Positions 53,545 to 64,000 of a stretch of 64,000 bases of DNA are shown here, one piece after another (position 1 is the first letter of the stretch; each line of letters begins with the position of its first letter). The notes below the pieces were generated by a model. That model saw nothing but the letters and a program-made list of their open reading frames with translations, did no database searches and had not been told where the DNA came from. Both the position numbers and the translations under genes were made by a program. Source of the stretch: Cardinalis cardinalis (lineage: Eukaryota; Chordata; Aves; Passeriformes; Cardinalidae); NCBI GenBank assembly GCA_014549065.1, contig JACDOX010000051.1:4131199-4195198 (forward strand), read 5' to 3'.

Positions 53545-54404
53545 ATTAATGGGAATTGCACATAAAAATCCCCCAGGCAGTTTGGATAATTTCAGGCAAC
53601 AGGGCTTTGAGGACTGCAGAGATGGACTCACTTGGAGGGAACCTGTCCCATGCACCAGTTATGAAAAANGCTCCAAAGACACTCTCCACAGTCAGGTGTA
53701 TGTTTACAACGAGACCATGGGGGGAAATCCATAATTTTTCCAATTCAGGAGGAGCTTTGAGCTTCCACTGTGATGTTCATGCACACATGGGTTCCCCAGG
53801 AGNGTCACAGCCATGCTTGCACTGGCAGGCAGGTGACACTGTCAGGGGTGGGAAGGGGACACAAAAAGTGGCTTCTGCCCTGGAGAGAAGGGAAGCCAGG
53901 CAGGAGCTCCCCTTGCTGCCGGCTTGTTTAGCCCTGAAGGACAGCAAGGGACATGCCTGGATGGCTTCACCAGCTGGAGTTTATGACCTTGTTACCTCCT
54001 ACAGGGCCCTCCAGGTGGCTGTGAAAGGCTCCTGGTGGCAGCGGCAGACCCAAGAGTCCTCTGAGGATGATGCTTTTCAGTACAAAGCACAACTTCTATT
54101 TTCCTCCTATTTGTCAGCAGCAAGGAGATGGGGATGCACCCTGTGAGCACAAAGCAGGTGTTTCCCAGTCCTCATGCAAGCCACAGCCTTTCCACGAAGA
54201 GGATTGCCATCACTGCTGTCCCCAACACTGTCCCTCCAGCAGCCCCATGCCCAGAGCAATCCAAGCTGNTCTGACAACCCTTCACCATAAGATTAGCTCA
54301 AGGAAAAGAAAAAAAAANCCAGGTCTTTTGGGTGGTCTATACCTGAATCTGCAATCTGCACACACTTCTTCTGCTGCTTTGCTCCTTTAAGGATGATCCA
54401 GGAG

Positions 54405-54630
54405 CAGGCGAAGGAAATCCCTGAGACGAGCTAATGGACACCCCTCCTACGCTGGTCTCCAAATCAGCAATTCAAATCGGCAGCGTCTCTCATCAGAATT
54501 GTTAATTCTGCACCGAGCGACAGCCTCCCGTAACTCCCGGGCTCACCGGTGCAGAAGAATCACACAGGCTCTCGATTTAAATACTGCTTCTATTTCTGCC
54601 CTGCTTTCAATTACCTGCCAAAGCAGCCGG
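54405..54630. promoter_or_regulatory. Small CpG cluster, candidate enhancer
   Basis: About a dozen CpGs in 225 bases within CpG-poor surroundings. It includes an inverted repeat CAGAATT-GTT-AATTCTG at 54494-54510. No coding potential was recognised. Confidence 0.3.
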
Positions 54631-54786
54631 ATCCCTCACACCCCCTGGCCCTCCCCACTGATCCCTGTGCTGATCTGGATCTGCAGCACACCACCTTTCA
54701 CCCCACACCTCTCACACGGGGAGGTGCCTTTCCCCAGGGCAGCTCCAGGAGATGAGCACCTGGCCAAGATGCAGCTGTGCTCAAAG

Positions 54787-54824
54787 CCTCAGCATCCCCC
54801 CACATCCTCAGCATCCCCCCACAT
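54787..54824. repeat. Perfect tandem duplication, 2 x 19 bases
   Basis: CCTCAGCATCCCCCCACAT at 54787-54805 and again at 54806-54824. Confidence 0.97.
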
Positions 54825-57090
54825 CCAAGGCCAAATGCCACAGGGGCACCCAGCATGTGCAGGTGGAGAAAACCACTCCAGTCCTTCCTCTTGGCTCTTC
54901 TGAGCTGGGGCTGTGCCATGGGAAGAGCCAGAGTGCAAAGGTTCCCTGGCAGGGAACAGTGCTCATCCTCTCACCTGCTGCTACAGAGTCCCTGAAAGTT
55001 ACCCGGTAAGCACAAAGCCATTTCCCCACAAAACATTTTTCGTGTGCCCAGTGCCCCTTTTGGAGAGAAATTCAGGACATTTGCTATTTTAACCCTAATT
55101 AGATTCGGATTTTTTCTTTAACTGACTATGATGCTATGCTGTTCCCCCTTTCTTGACCATTCTCATTCAATATCAAAGCAGGGNAGGTGATGAGGGAATC
55201 TGGCCCATTCTTACCTGGGCACTAATTAATTATCAGGCATTCAGACAAGGCTGTAACCTCAGGCAGGGTGAGGTAGGAGTGGGAGGCTCAGCCACGGCGC
55301 TGCTGCCATCTCCTGATNTTACACTCATACCTAAGCCTGCCCATCAACCCCAGGCGCCCCACTTGCTCCCCTCCACTTCACCCACACTTTTCCTACTTCA
55401 AGAGGTGACTCAAGATATGGTATTAGTGTGGACTCACTGGCTAACTTCACTGACTTCAGCTTCCAGAAAATACTCTTTTGTATGTTGTTTCCCCCCGTTC
55501 ATTTGTGATTTCCCCCCTCTGACTATGAAGAGGAACATGTTGCAGAGCACAGAGAGTCCTGGGTTTGGTACAGACATCTGCATCCAAACAACTTGACAGT
55601 CCACAGAAAAAGGAGAGAAAGCACTTCAGACAGTCATTTGCACAAGGCCGTGTACCAGCTCAGTGTGGAAAGGCACAAATCTGATTGTCTCCAACCCACA
55701 GCGCTGNCTTTTGCTCACAAGGGTCCTTTAAAACCACTTCAGGATACAATAAACAAACAAAAAGTGTAATATCTTATGAGTCTCCATTTGCACTGTGAGT
55801 GGGGGTAAAGTGCTGCAAGACCTAGGACATGGCTTTTGATATAGTTGGTAAAAGAATAAGGATGTCTTTGACAGCAAATTACAACCTTTCACTGAGAAAT
55901 CCTCTCAGAAAATTGGTATTTTCTGCCTGTCTGCATTTCACAGAAATTAATTTTTTTTTCCTAGTGTTTCCTTTTCTATAGGAAAGGTTTGGAAATCTGA
56001 AAACCCCCTGGGTAAAAATGTTAAAAAAAGAAGGGTGGGGAGGGGTTCAGACAAAAATATTTCATTTCCATTTTTGAGTGAAAAGCAAAGAGCTTCTGCA
56101 GCACGTCTACCACATGATCTTGCAGGCAGATTTGAGGTTCTCCATGAGATGCACAAACAGAACTGACATTATGGAGATCAGCACCAGTGTTTTCTCCTTC
56201 ATGAGGCTTTGCTTAGTGCANTGTTGTGGATTTTAGCTTAAAAATGAAGTCTGTGCTGAAATTAAAAAAAAGCTCCTGGTCCCAAAATCAACAGGAACAA
56301 GGCTTTTAATCAAACCACAAAGGGAAGAGTGGTTTAGGCAGAAATGTGCAAGGCTAGATACACTTAGTGAGTGGGCATTACCTTGAAGGCATTTATAAGA
56401 GTGGTAGGAGTGTGATCACACCATTCCCATCCCTCCTCCCGTGACTGAAATCCATCCCAAGGAATTCCCACTCTGTGGTGAGCTGGGTGGTCAGGCTGCT
56501 CCCCACCATCCCCAGCACACACAGAGCACTGCAGCCTTTGTGGGGTGCAAGAAGCAGCATCCAAGTATTCCTGTAACCATGACAACGTTCCGAATCAAAA
56601 ATACACACATTTCAACTCCTTGTAGTAAAAAGAAAATATCAATAAAGGATGGAAGCCACTTTCTGCACATTTCTGTGTTCCTCACAAGAAAGTCTTTGGG
56701 AATATCCTGGCTCTTTGGTATATGAAAATAAAGGAGGCAGAGTCCACATCCAGAACTGACTGCTTCAGGGTTGGTTACTCCTCTTCTCTTTTTTCTAGTT
56801 TAAATAAGGTATCTGAAATTCTTTAGCTCCTTTGCATTTTAATGTTCATCTTAAAGCCTCAGATAGAAAAAGAAAAGGGGAAAAAACAACCTTTCTTTGC
56901 ACCCCCTGCTTCCTGCTGAAGTGAAACACTGTGTGAGGAGTGACAGTCATTTTCCTGAGCACACAATGCCTGTGATTTGAACGTCAGCCCTGCAAGTGTG
57001 ATTCCATGTGGGGATTCACTTTTTACATTCCCCAGCTGCAAAAGAAGTTGCACAGTTCCATCGGTTTGCCATGCTGATGCTAATAAACCC
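54825..57090. other. Intergenic sequence with no recognised feature
   Basis: No gene or repeat family was recognised. Confidence 0.5.
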
Positions 57091-57096
57091 CTCCAA

Positions 57097-57122
57097 GTCG
57101 CTATGGCAACNAGGCTAATTAG
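57097..57122. promoter_or_regulatory. Candidate RFX X-box next to a homeodomain site
   Basis: GTCGCTATGGCAAC (57097-57110) resembles the RFX X-box, with one perfect and one nearly perfect half-site. It is followed by the palindrome CTAATTAG (57115-57122), a typical homeodomain target. The combination suggests a neural enhancer, from motifs alone. Confidence 0.35.
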
Positions 57123-59789
57123 AAATGGGCTAATGTTGGGGTTGATCTCTTCAAATTTCCCTGGTCTAGGCTGCAATGAGATGGTTAAAGGGTTAAAGGA
57201 CTCAGATCTTCCAGCTTTAGGGAAAATATGAAAGAGAAGGGTCAGCTGCTGCTCCTTGCTAAACAGGACCTGAATATTTGAGTATTTACAGCAAATGTGC
57301 TGGCATGGGCTCTGGCTGGTTTGGAGAGCAGGAGTGCCAGAAGGGAGCTCTCCAGCCTGGGAGCTGATCCCAGCTCAGCTACCTGAGCAGAGCCAGAGCT
57401 CAGCCAGCAGCTGGGGGATGCCCAGCACCAGCTCCATCTGAAACGTCTACAAATCACTGAGGAATAAAAACATCCTTTTCCTCCTGCTACCCATTCTCAT
57501 AACAGTGAAAGGGATCCTCCCTGAGCAACTCCACAGGGAGAATACTTGTAAGAGGGGAAAAAAAGCACAGGACTTCACTCAAATGCCTGTCTGCCTGGGA
57601 GGGCTTAGGAGGGGCTTTCAAAGAGCTTTGTCAGAGGGTTTTGTGAGCGTTCCTGCTCAGTTTAACAGCAGGAGCANCACATCACACTCAAGGAGATGGC
57701 AGAGTTACCAGGGCCTCTCATCACTGCTGGCTCTGCATTAGTCAGGATCAGGAGAGCAGACAAGGGTGAAATGGTGGAGAACAGAGAGCTTTNTGCCNTG
57801 ATTTTTTAAGCCTTCTGATATTGACATTCTTGTAACAAACTTTCTCACACACTTNATGTAAATAACTTATTGTTTTGCATTCTTTTGTGGAGGANGAGAA
57901 ATTNAATAGACTGTTAGTTTGTCCAGTGTCATTGGAGAGATGGCACTTTCACCCTCCAATCCAGTCACTTTTGGAAATGTTAAAATCAGAAAATAAAAAG
58001 TCCCTTTTTACCTTAAAAAGAGCAGTGAGGCCANGTNGTGTTGTTTTGTGTCCTACAGTGACAAGAGCTGATCACTCCAAAGATGCCTTCAATAAACTTG
58101 TCCTGAACAAGGCTGATACAAAGTGAAAAGATTGGGAAAAAATGTNTGAAAAACCAATATGTTCTGTGAGTCTGATCCCCCAGCTGGGCTTTGCCAAGAC
58201 CAGCACTCCAGACTAGACCAGCACTAGGCTGGGCCTCCAGCTTTGTGCAGGACCATGGCAGGACCTGGTGCTCACATTGCCAAGTCACAAAACATGAAGA
58301 CTTTTTATCAGCATTGCATAAGGATGCTGCAAAAGATAAATTCAGAACTGGTGGTGGCTGGAGCTAAATAAATAGAGACTTTGCACCTATTAGTCCTATT
58401 CTTGTCAGGCTTTTAGACAAGATTCAGATTGTAGAACTGCCAGTTCTGCACTGCTCTTTTGAAAAACTACAGAATGTGCTGAGGTCTGATTTCCTTTTAA
58501 AACATATTTTAGAGAAGGAAAACAGTGAAATTACAGATCATGTTTCCTATAAAGGCACTGAAACTTTAGCTAAGAGAAAGAAAATGCATAGTTTTTAAGT
58601 GTTTCCTTTGAAAGGCAGAGATTGCTGCTTTATAACAGAATCTCTTTTTTCATGAGCAGAGCTATTATTGCTATAAATGCCAGCAGAATTTCAGAGAGGT
58701 GATAGCAAAGGCATCAAAATATACATTTAAGTCCCATTCTACTTCCCAACAGGTCCATGCCAGGTCTGCACCTGATGGGAGAAGCAGCAAGTTTTTCTAC
58801 AANGATGTGCAGACATTCACCCTTCACACAGAGCTGCTGTCTCTGGACTGGTTCATCTGCAGTGTGTTCAACAAATTCATCTTTTCTGACCAAAGAGAGG
58901 AACAATCAGGAGAGAGTTCCAGCANGTTAAAACTGGGATGAAGAGAGATGGCTACTCCATCGTTTAGGAAGTAATTAACCAGCTCATGTCCAGACTGAAA
59001 TTGCAGGCAGAATTTGCAGTGCAGCCACTGAGTGGGGCTCAGGTGTGAGAGCACAGCTGATCACAAGCAGCCAAGCAAACACACCTGAAGGTGCCACCAG
59101 CCCTCAGCCAGATCNTGGCCATCAACTTAATCTGTTGCAGTGTGGAATAAAGTGGATTCACTCACACCACTGCTGAAGGGGGGCCAGAAGGGAGCAGACA
59201 GTCATTTATTAGAGCTGAAGGCACTGCAGCTTCTTGAAGTGCTGTGACCTCAGTGCTTGGCAGCACAAGCACCCACTGAGAGAGCCAGAACTTTACTTTC
59301 TATGATGCTCCAGAGCACCTCAGTCAGGTCACTCTTCTTCCTTCCTTTCTCACTCTTTTCATCATTTTATAATAAAATAGGAGCAGTAGCCATCTCCTGC
59401 AAAGTGCTCTACAAACCCTAGCAACCTGGGGCCTCTAGGTGCTACTGTAATACAAATAATAAATAAAGGTCCTGAGTTTCTTGGTGACACAGAGGCTTGA
59501 AGCAGTGAGTTCAAACTAATTTTCCCCATCACAGAAATGTTTTCCTTGAAGTATGGCTCTGTGCTCTTTCTCCAGCAGTTTTCCAGTGCACTCCCAGGCA
59601 GAGGGAGAAGCCAGGCAGGTGAGACCTCTCCCACCCATGAGTGAGCAGCAATATTTGTGCGGCTGGCAAACATCAAGAGAAATGATTAAAAATCCAATGT
59701 CCCAAGCCATGCCTGTTACTGAATATCCTTTAGGGCTTATTGTTCCAGCCAGCCCTGCTGTGACTGGATCTTTGGGATGTTAGATTCTC
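57123..59789. other. Intergenic sequence with no recognised feature
   Basis: No gene or clear repeat. Ns are locally dense at 57790-58150. Confidence 0.5.
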
Positions 59790-59793
59790 ATTG
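59790..59793. repeat. Target-site duplication of the 490-base LTR, left copy
   Basis: ATTG, repeated at 60284-60287. Confidence 0.65.
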
Positions 59794-60283
59794 TGATGCC
59801 TTTTCCTGGTCTGCAAAAACTGAACTAGACACAGGGATGAGAGGTTTTTACCTTGGTATTTAAATAAGGATCTTTATGGTGCACCACTTCTCCAAGGTGG
59901 GATGCACTGTGATGCACACACACACCCCAGATCCCATATACAATTTATAGACCTTACCAATTAGCAGATGTAACAAGGATGCCCCAATGGGAGGCCTGGG
60001 TGAATGGTGTGATATTCCCCCATCCATGGAATTCCCCCCTGGACGGGCCAAATCTCCAGTTTACAGGATGTGTTCTAGAAAGCACCTTGGTTTCCCAAGA
60101 TAGTGTAGGGTTTTATGGTCTCCTTCTATNAGGCCTTTAGGGTGCTTGGTCTCCTGGCCTAACAGGATACCAGGACTACGCTAAATTATCAGAGGTAAGG
60201 AATTACAAGGGTGCATGCTAAGAACACACAAAAGTTATATAAAAGGTATAGAAAAGAAAAGGCAAAAAATCATCTTGGCATCA
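59794..60283 (-). mobile_element. Solo LTR of an endogenous retrovirus, 490 bases
   Basis: The ends are exact 7-base inverted repeats, TGATGCC (59794-59800) and GGCATCA (60277-60283). They are flanked by a 4-base direct duplication ATTG (59790-59793 and 60284-60287). On the minus strand the element reads as an LTR: a U3 with a T-rich start, a TATAAATTG box at 59949-59941 about 150 bases before the end, an ATAAAG poly(A)-like signal near 59875 and a U5 ending CA. A TATATAAAAGG on the plus strand (near 60236) lies too close to the end to be the promoter. A 4-base duplication fits gammaretrovirus-like (ERV1) integration, but the family is not certain. No internal retroviral genes are present. 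Confidence 0.75.
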
Positions 60284-60287
60284 ATTG
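60284..60287. repeat. Target-site duplication of the 490-base LTR, right copy
   Basis: ATTG, matching 59790-59793. Four bases alone would be weak evidence; the inverted ends make it credible. Confidence 0.65.
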
Positions 60288-63200
60288 AGGNGCACCAGCA
60301 TCTGCAGAAATTGTGAGGCCTTAAAGCTGCAGCTCAGCCCTGACAGAACCTTTGCCCTCTTCAGTTTTCAGCATGCTGCTGAAGCTGAGCAGGGCACTGT
60401 GGAGTGGGATTTGTGCTGGGCCTTTGAACTGCTGCTTCTTGCCAAGGTGAACCCCAGAGAGAGGCCACTGAGCGTGGGTGAGCACTGCACACAGGAGCAG
60501 AGCAGCAAACCTGAGNTCTGCCTCCTGAATGGGAAATTCCTGAGCTCAAGCACTGCCTCATCTTGTGGCGCCTCCTCCTCCATCTCCCCCATGTGAATCC
60601 AGGCAGGAGGAGAGGTTTCTGTTCCACCTCAGGCAGACCACTGAGGTGGCTAAAGGAGAGAATCAATCCCTTTCCGCTGCCCAGAAAAAGCAAAGGACAA
60701 ATCCAAGCNGTGGTCCAGACTCAAGTGTGATGTACAGTCTCAGGAAATGTAAATATGNCCCTCCCTGCAGAAGAGAAAATCACAGGCAGAGCCAACTCCT
60801 TGAGTATTTCTGAAGGCAGGGCTTTGGCTGCAGGCAGCAGCCCTGACTCCTTTCTGCATCCAAGAGGAACAGGAGGGTGATAAAAAATTCTCCTCCTTGT
60901 TCCCCTGAAGCATCCAAGGGTGGTGAGGAATGCAGAGCAGCTCAGACATGGAGCAGCCTCAAGCACACTCCTGCCCTGCTGGGACAAACAGGCCACAGAA
61001 GGGACAACCTGCTGCCACNAAGTGCTATTTTGAGTCAGGGGCACTTCCATGGTAAGAAAACCTCTAGACACCCTCTTTGTGCAGAATGAAATCTGAAGAA
61101 AGATGAATTTAAAGCATAAAAACTTATTTTACTGTTAACAGTCTTAGNCTATTTTCAGGCTTAGGGGAAACTCCATAGTTATCTATGACTCAAGGGTTAA
61201 GAAAAATTTATCCTAATCACATTATATAATGGGATTTAAAATAGCCTTTCATTTTCTGCTCCTCTCAACAGGTTACTTTGTTTCCTTCCTGGCAGGTACA
61301 GTTTGCATGAGAAATGGAAAGCAGAATGTCTTAAAATAAAAAATAATAATGGAAAGAGCTGCCAACCCTAAGGCACAGCACTCTGCCCGCTCAGGAGCAG
61401 GGTGCCCCTGCCAGGCTGGGCTCTCCCAGGGCCTCCTTCAGCTGATGAGTGTGATGAGATCAATGTCCCCTNCCCATGGACAGAGTGAGCATCCAGACCC
61501 TCACCTAGAAATGGCAGCGTCTGCTTGTTCCTGCATTGTGTCCCCTCACCTTTGATGGGTGCAGGAGAGGCTCAGGAGTCATGGGACAAAGGGCTGGTAC
61601 TGGGGACAAGCAGCAGGACCTAAAGAACTGGAGAATCTGACCTATTCTTTCCAAAGGAAATCACAAGGAAACATCCCCAAGCCATGACTTCACCTCCCCC
61701 TGACTCCAGGACTTGGCTTTTCTCCTTCTGAGCGAGACGGGAGGTCCTGGGGGCAGTTCTGCTGCCTGCAGTGCCTTGCACAGCCCCTCAGAGCCTTGGA
61801 TGCTGTGCCCTGCAGAGCAAACACATCCCAGGCACCAGCAAGGAACACATTCTCACCCAGCAGCTCCTGCACTACCACACAATGCCTGGCACTGGAAGTG
61901 ATTTTTGGAAAGGCACCCAGTATTTACCAAGAGATTACTGCTGGTGCAAACTGATTTGCTGCGTGTCTGTGCTTGCACCAGGCATATGGATATCAATATT
62001 CAGCCACATGAGCTTCAGGAGCCAGCTCTGGCAGGGAAGACAAGAATTAAATGACAGGCTCTTCCACCTCAGCCCAACTGCAAGGGACATGGGAATACTG
62101 GCACACAGAAGCTTGTTTTCAGAAAGCCAGAGCACAAATGACTGAAAAAGACTTTGACACACTGCTTTCCTAATGCTTTTGGTCGGGCATGTTTTAAAAA
62201 CTTGGCTCAGGGCTCCAGGCTCTCTTTCTCTCTCTGTCTGCCACTGGAATCAACAATTATAATCTCTCATGAGTCTGTTGCTATTAAAGATTAAAAAGGT
62301 TGATTTTGAAATCTATGGATTTCTTAAGGGAACTGAGAGAAGCAAGGACTGTGCTGGAGTTCCAGGTCACTGCTGCCTGGGCTCTGTGCTGGATTGNGCC
62401 CTGCCCTGTGCAGGGCAGAGTGAGACACAGGAGCAGAAACCTCTCCCAGCCTGGCCATCCCTGCTGGGCTGCACTTGGTCCTGCCCTCTCCTGCTGGTGC
62501 TCTTGACACAAAGCCAACCTCATCAGGGGTTTTTGTAGGAGGGAGATCCCTCTGGCAGGGCTCCTTGTCTGCCATCAGCCATCACGTTAATTGGGGCGCT
62601 GGGTCAAAACTCACAAACTTGGTCCATGTGGAGTAAAAGCTCCTTGGCCTGTCATTTGATTCTCTCCCTCTTATTNCTGTGTTTGCCTTTGGGAAATCCA
62701 CTGTGAGGCTCAGCAGTGTACTAAGACAAGCTATAACTACTGGATAAAATGTTGGCTTTGACTAATAAATTCATTATTTGTGTGCTTTTAGGGNGTGTGA
62801 TGACATAACCTAGCCTGGGATTGTAATTTTTTATAATCTCCTGTTAAACAAACAAAGGCATCCAGCAAAGGCTTTTTCTTCCCTGAAATTCCCTCTTTGC
62901 CTAAGAATTTGTCCCATCATGCAGAATTTATTTTGCACTCCTTGCAGCATAATGGGTCCATTTGGTATAATGCTGCATTAGCTAACAATCATTTATGCCA
63001 ACTTGTTACCCATTAGATTCCAAGAAAATCTTGCAGCTGGCACAAATATCACCCTGAAACATCAATTCCCATCTCAGCATCTTGGGGTTTTTTTCCCCTC
63101 TTCATGTTATGGATGGGCAATGCTGGAAGTGGATGATCCAGAGGTTTCTGGAAGGAAGGTTCAGTTCACCCCTTGCTCTACATGGGAAATTCATTCCTTC

Positions 63201-64000
63201 AGAGGGGAGGGGACATTGGACCATCTAAAACCCTCTGGGCTGACAGTTGCTGCTACAACTTTGCACCTGCTCTGGCTCAGAGAACATTTTCAGGACTTGA
63301 AATTAAAATACTTTCTTTTCTAATTCATTTTTGCTTCCACTCCCAATACTATACATATTCTTTTCATCCCTTCTCATACAGCCCCATCTGCACCAATAAT
63401 GAACATCAGCAATGTTTCAGGACTTTTAACACTCTTGCTGAGTCCAAGCACATTTGTGACACTGATTTAAACCTACAGGACCACAACAAGTGGAGCACTC
63501 TTANTCCACAGGCCTTACAAGAAAAAGAACAGCAAAAATGGGAAAATTCAGATTTTGCAAATGGAAAATGCGAGGTGATGGAAGGTGGGCCTCTATGACT
63601 ATGCCAATTTTAAAAGTATAATGCTAAGGAGATTTAATAAACTCCACAACTCTTGGAAAAGACTTATGAATACTTGGATATGTAGTTTACACTGCCTTTT
63701 AATATATTTTCTTTCTCATAAGCTCTGAAGGAACAACCTAAAAATACCCAAAGCCTTTTGATGTACTTTCTCTATAAGTTACCTATGGTTACATGAAAAA
63801 ATTATTTGTGACATAAGAATGGAGTTACTGTCACAGGAAAGGACTACATTAGACATCATCTTCAAACTGACGTCTGAAAGACCTAGCTGAAACAGAAAGG
63901 ACAAAGAAAGGAAGAGAAAAGCCTTCAAACCAGATGTTTGCTTTGAAATCTCATGTTGATCTTCAAATTACCCCACTTTCACTCAGGAAACTGTGGAGGA
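60288..64000. other. Intergenic sequence to the window end, no gene recognised
   Basis: Chance frames only, the longest about 141 codons (63173-63598 plus). None has a recognisable domain. The last 600 bases are AT-rich. Confidence 0.5.

Overview
The window is vertebrate nuclear DNA, most likely from a bird and probably a passerine or close relative. The reasons are a CR1 LINE 3' end at 8164-8400, a second CR1 start running into an assembly gap, two short solo LTRs of avian type, low repeat density, and coding exons of a vertebrate AMPA receptor gene. There is no sign of bacterial or viral gene organisation. Almost all open frames are short chance frames in non-coding DNA. About 250 isolated single-base Ns are spread through the window, and one 548-base N gap lies at 26871-27418.

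The only protein-coding gene I can support is GRIA1 (glutamate receptor GluA1), on the minus strand. Exon 1 (coding part 44537 down to 44456) encodes the start codon, the signal peptide and the first mature residues. Exon 2 (42347 down to 42210) encodes the first part of the amino-terminal domain. Both junctions have GT/AG signals and the phases match. Intron 1 is 2108 bases. Everything from 42207 down to 1 is read as part of intron 2, because exon 3 was not found.

The GRIA1 start sits in a CpG-rich block of about 43.5-45.1 kb. The 5' leader contains upstream ATGs, including a 46-codon frame that overlaps the main start and crosses the exon 1/exon 2 junction. About 3 kb inside intron 2 is a second CpG cluster (39300-39780). 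It holds a 27-base near-perfect palindrome and a (CACTGT)n array, and is the best candidate for an undescribed regulatory element.

Intron 2 also carries a 314-base ERVK-like solo LTR with a perfect 6-base target duplication, a five-copy CA-rich minisatellite, the CR1 fragment, a TCCCTG hexamer array and a six-copy 20-base minisatellite.

Upstream of GRIA1 (45.1-64 kb) I see no gene, which fits the gene-poor region upstream of GRIA1 in mammals (recalled, not checked). It holds an (AAACC)n array, a second solo LTR (490 bases, 7-base inverted ends, 4-base target duplication), and several possible regulatory elements proposed from motifs alone. No new multi-gene system was found.
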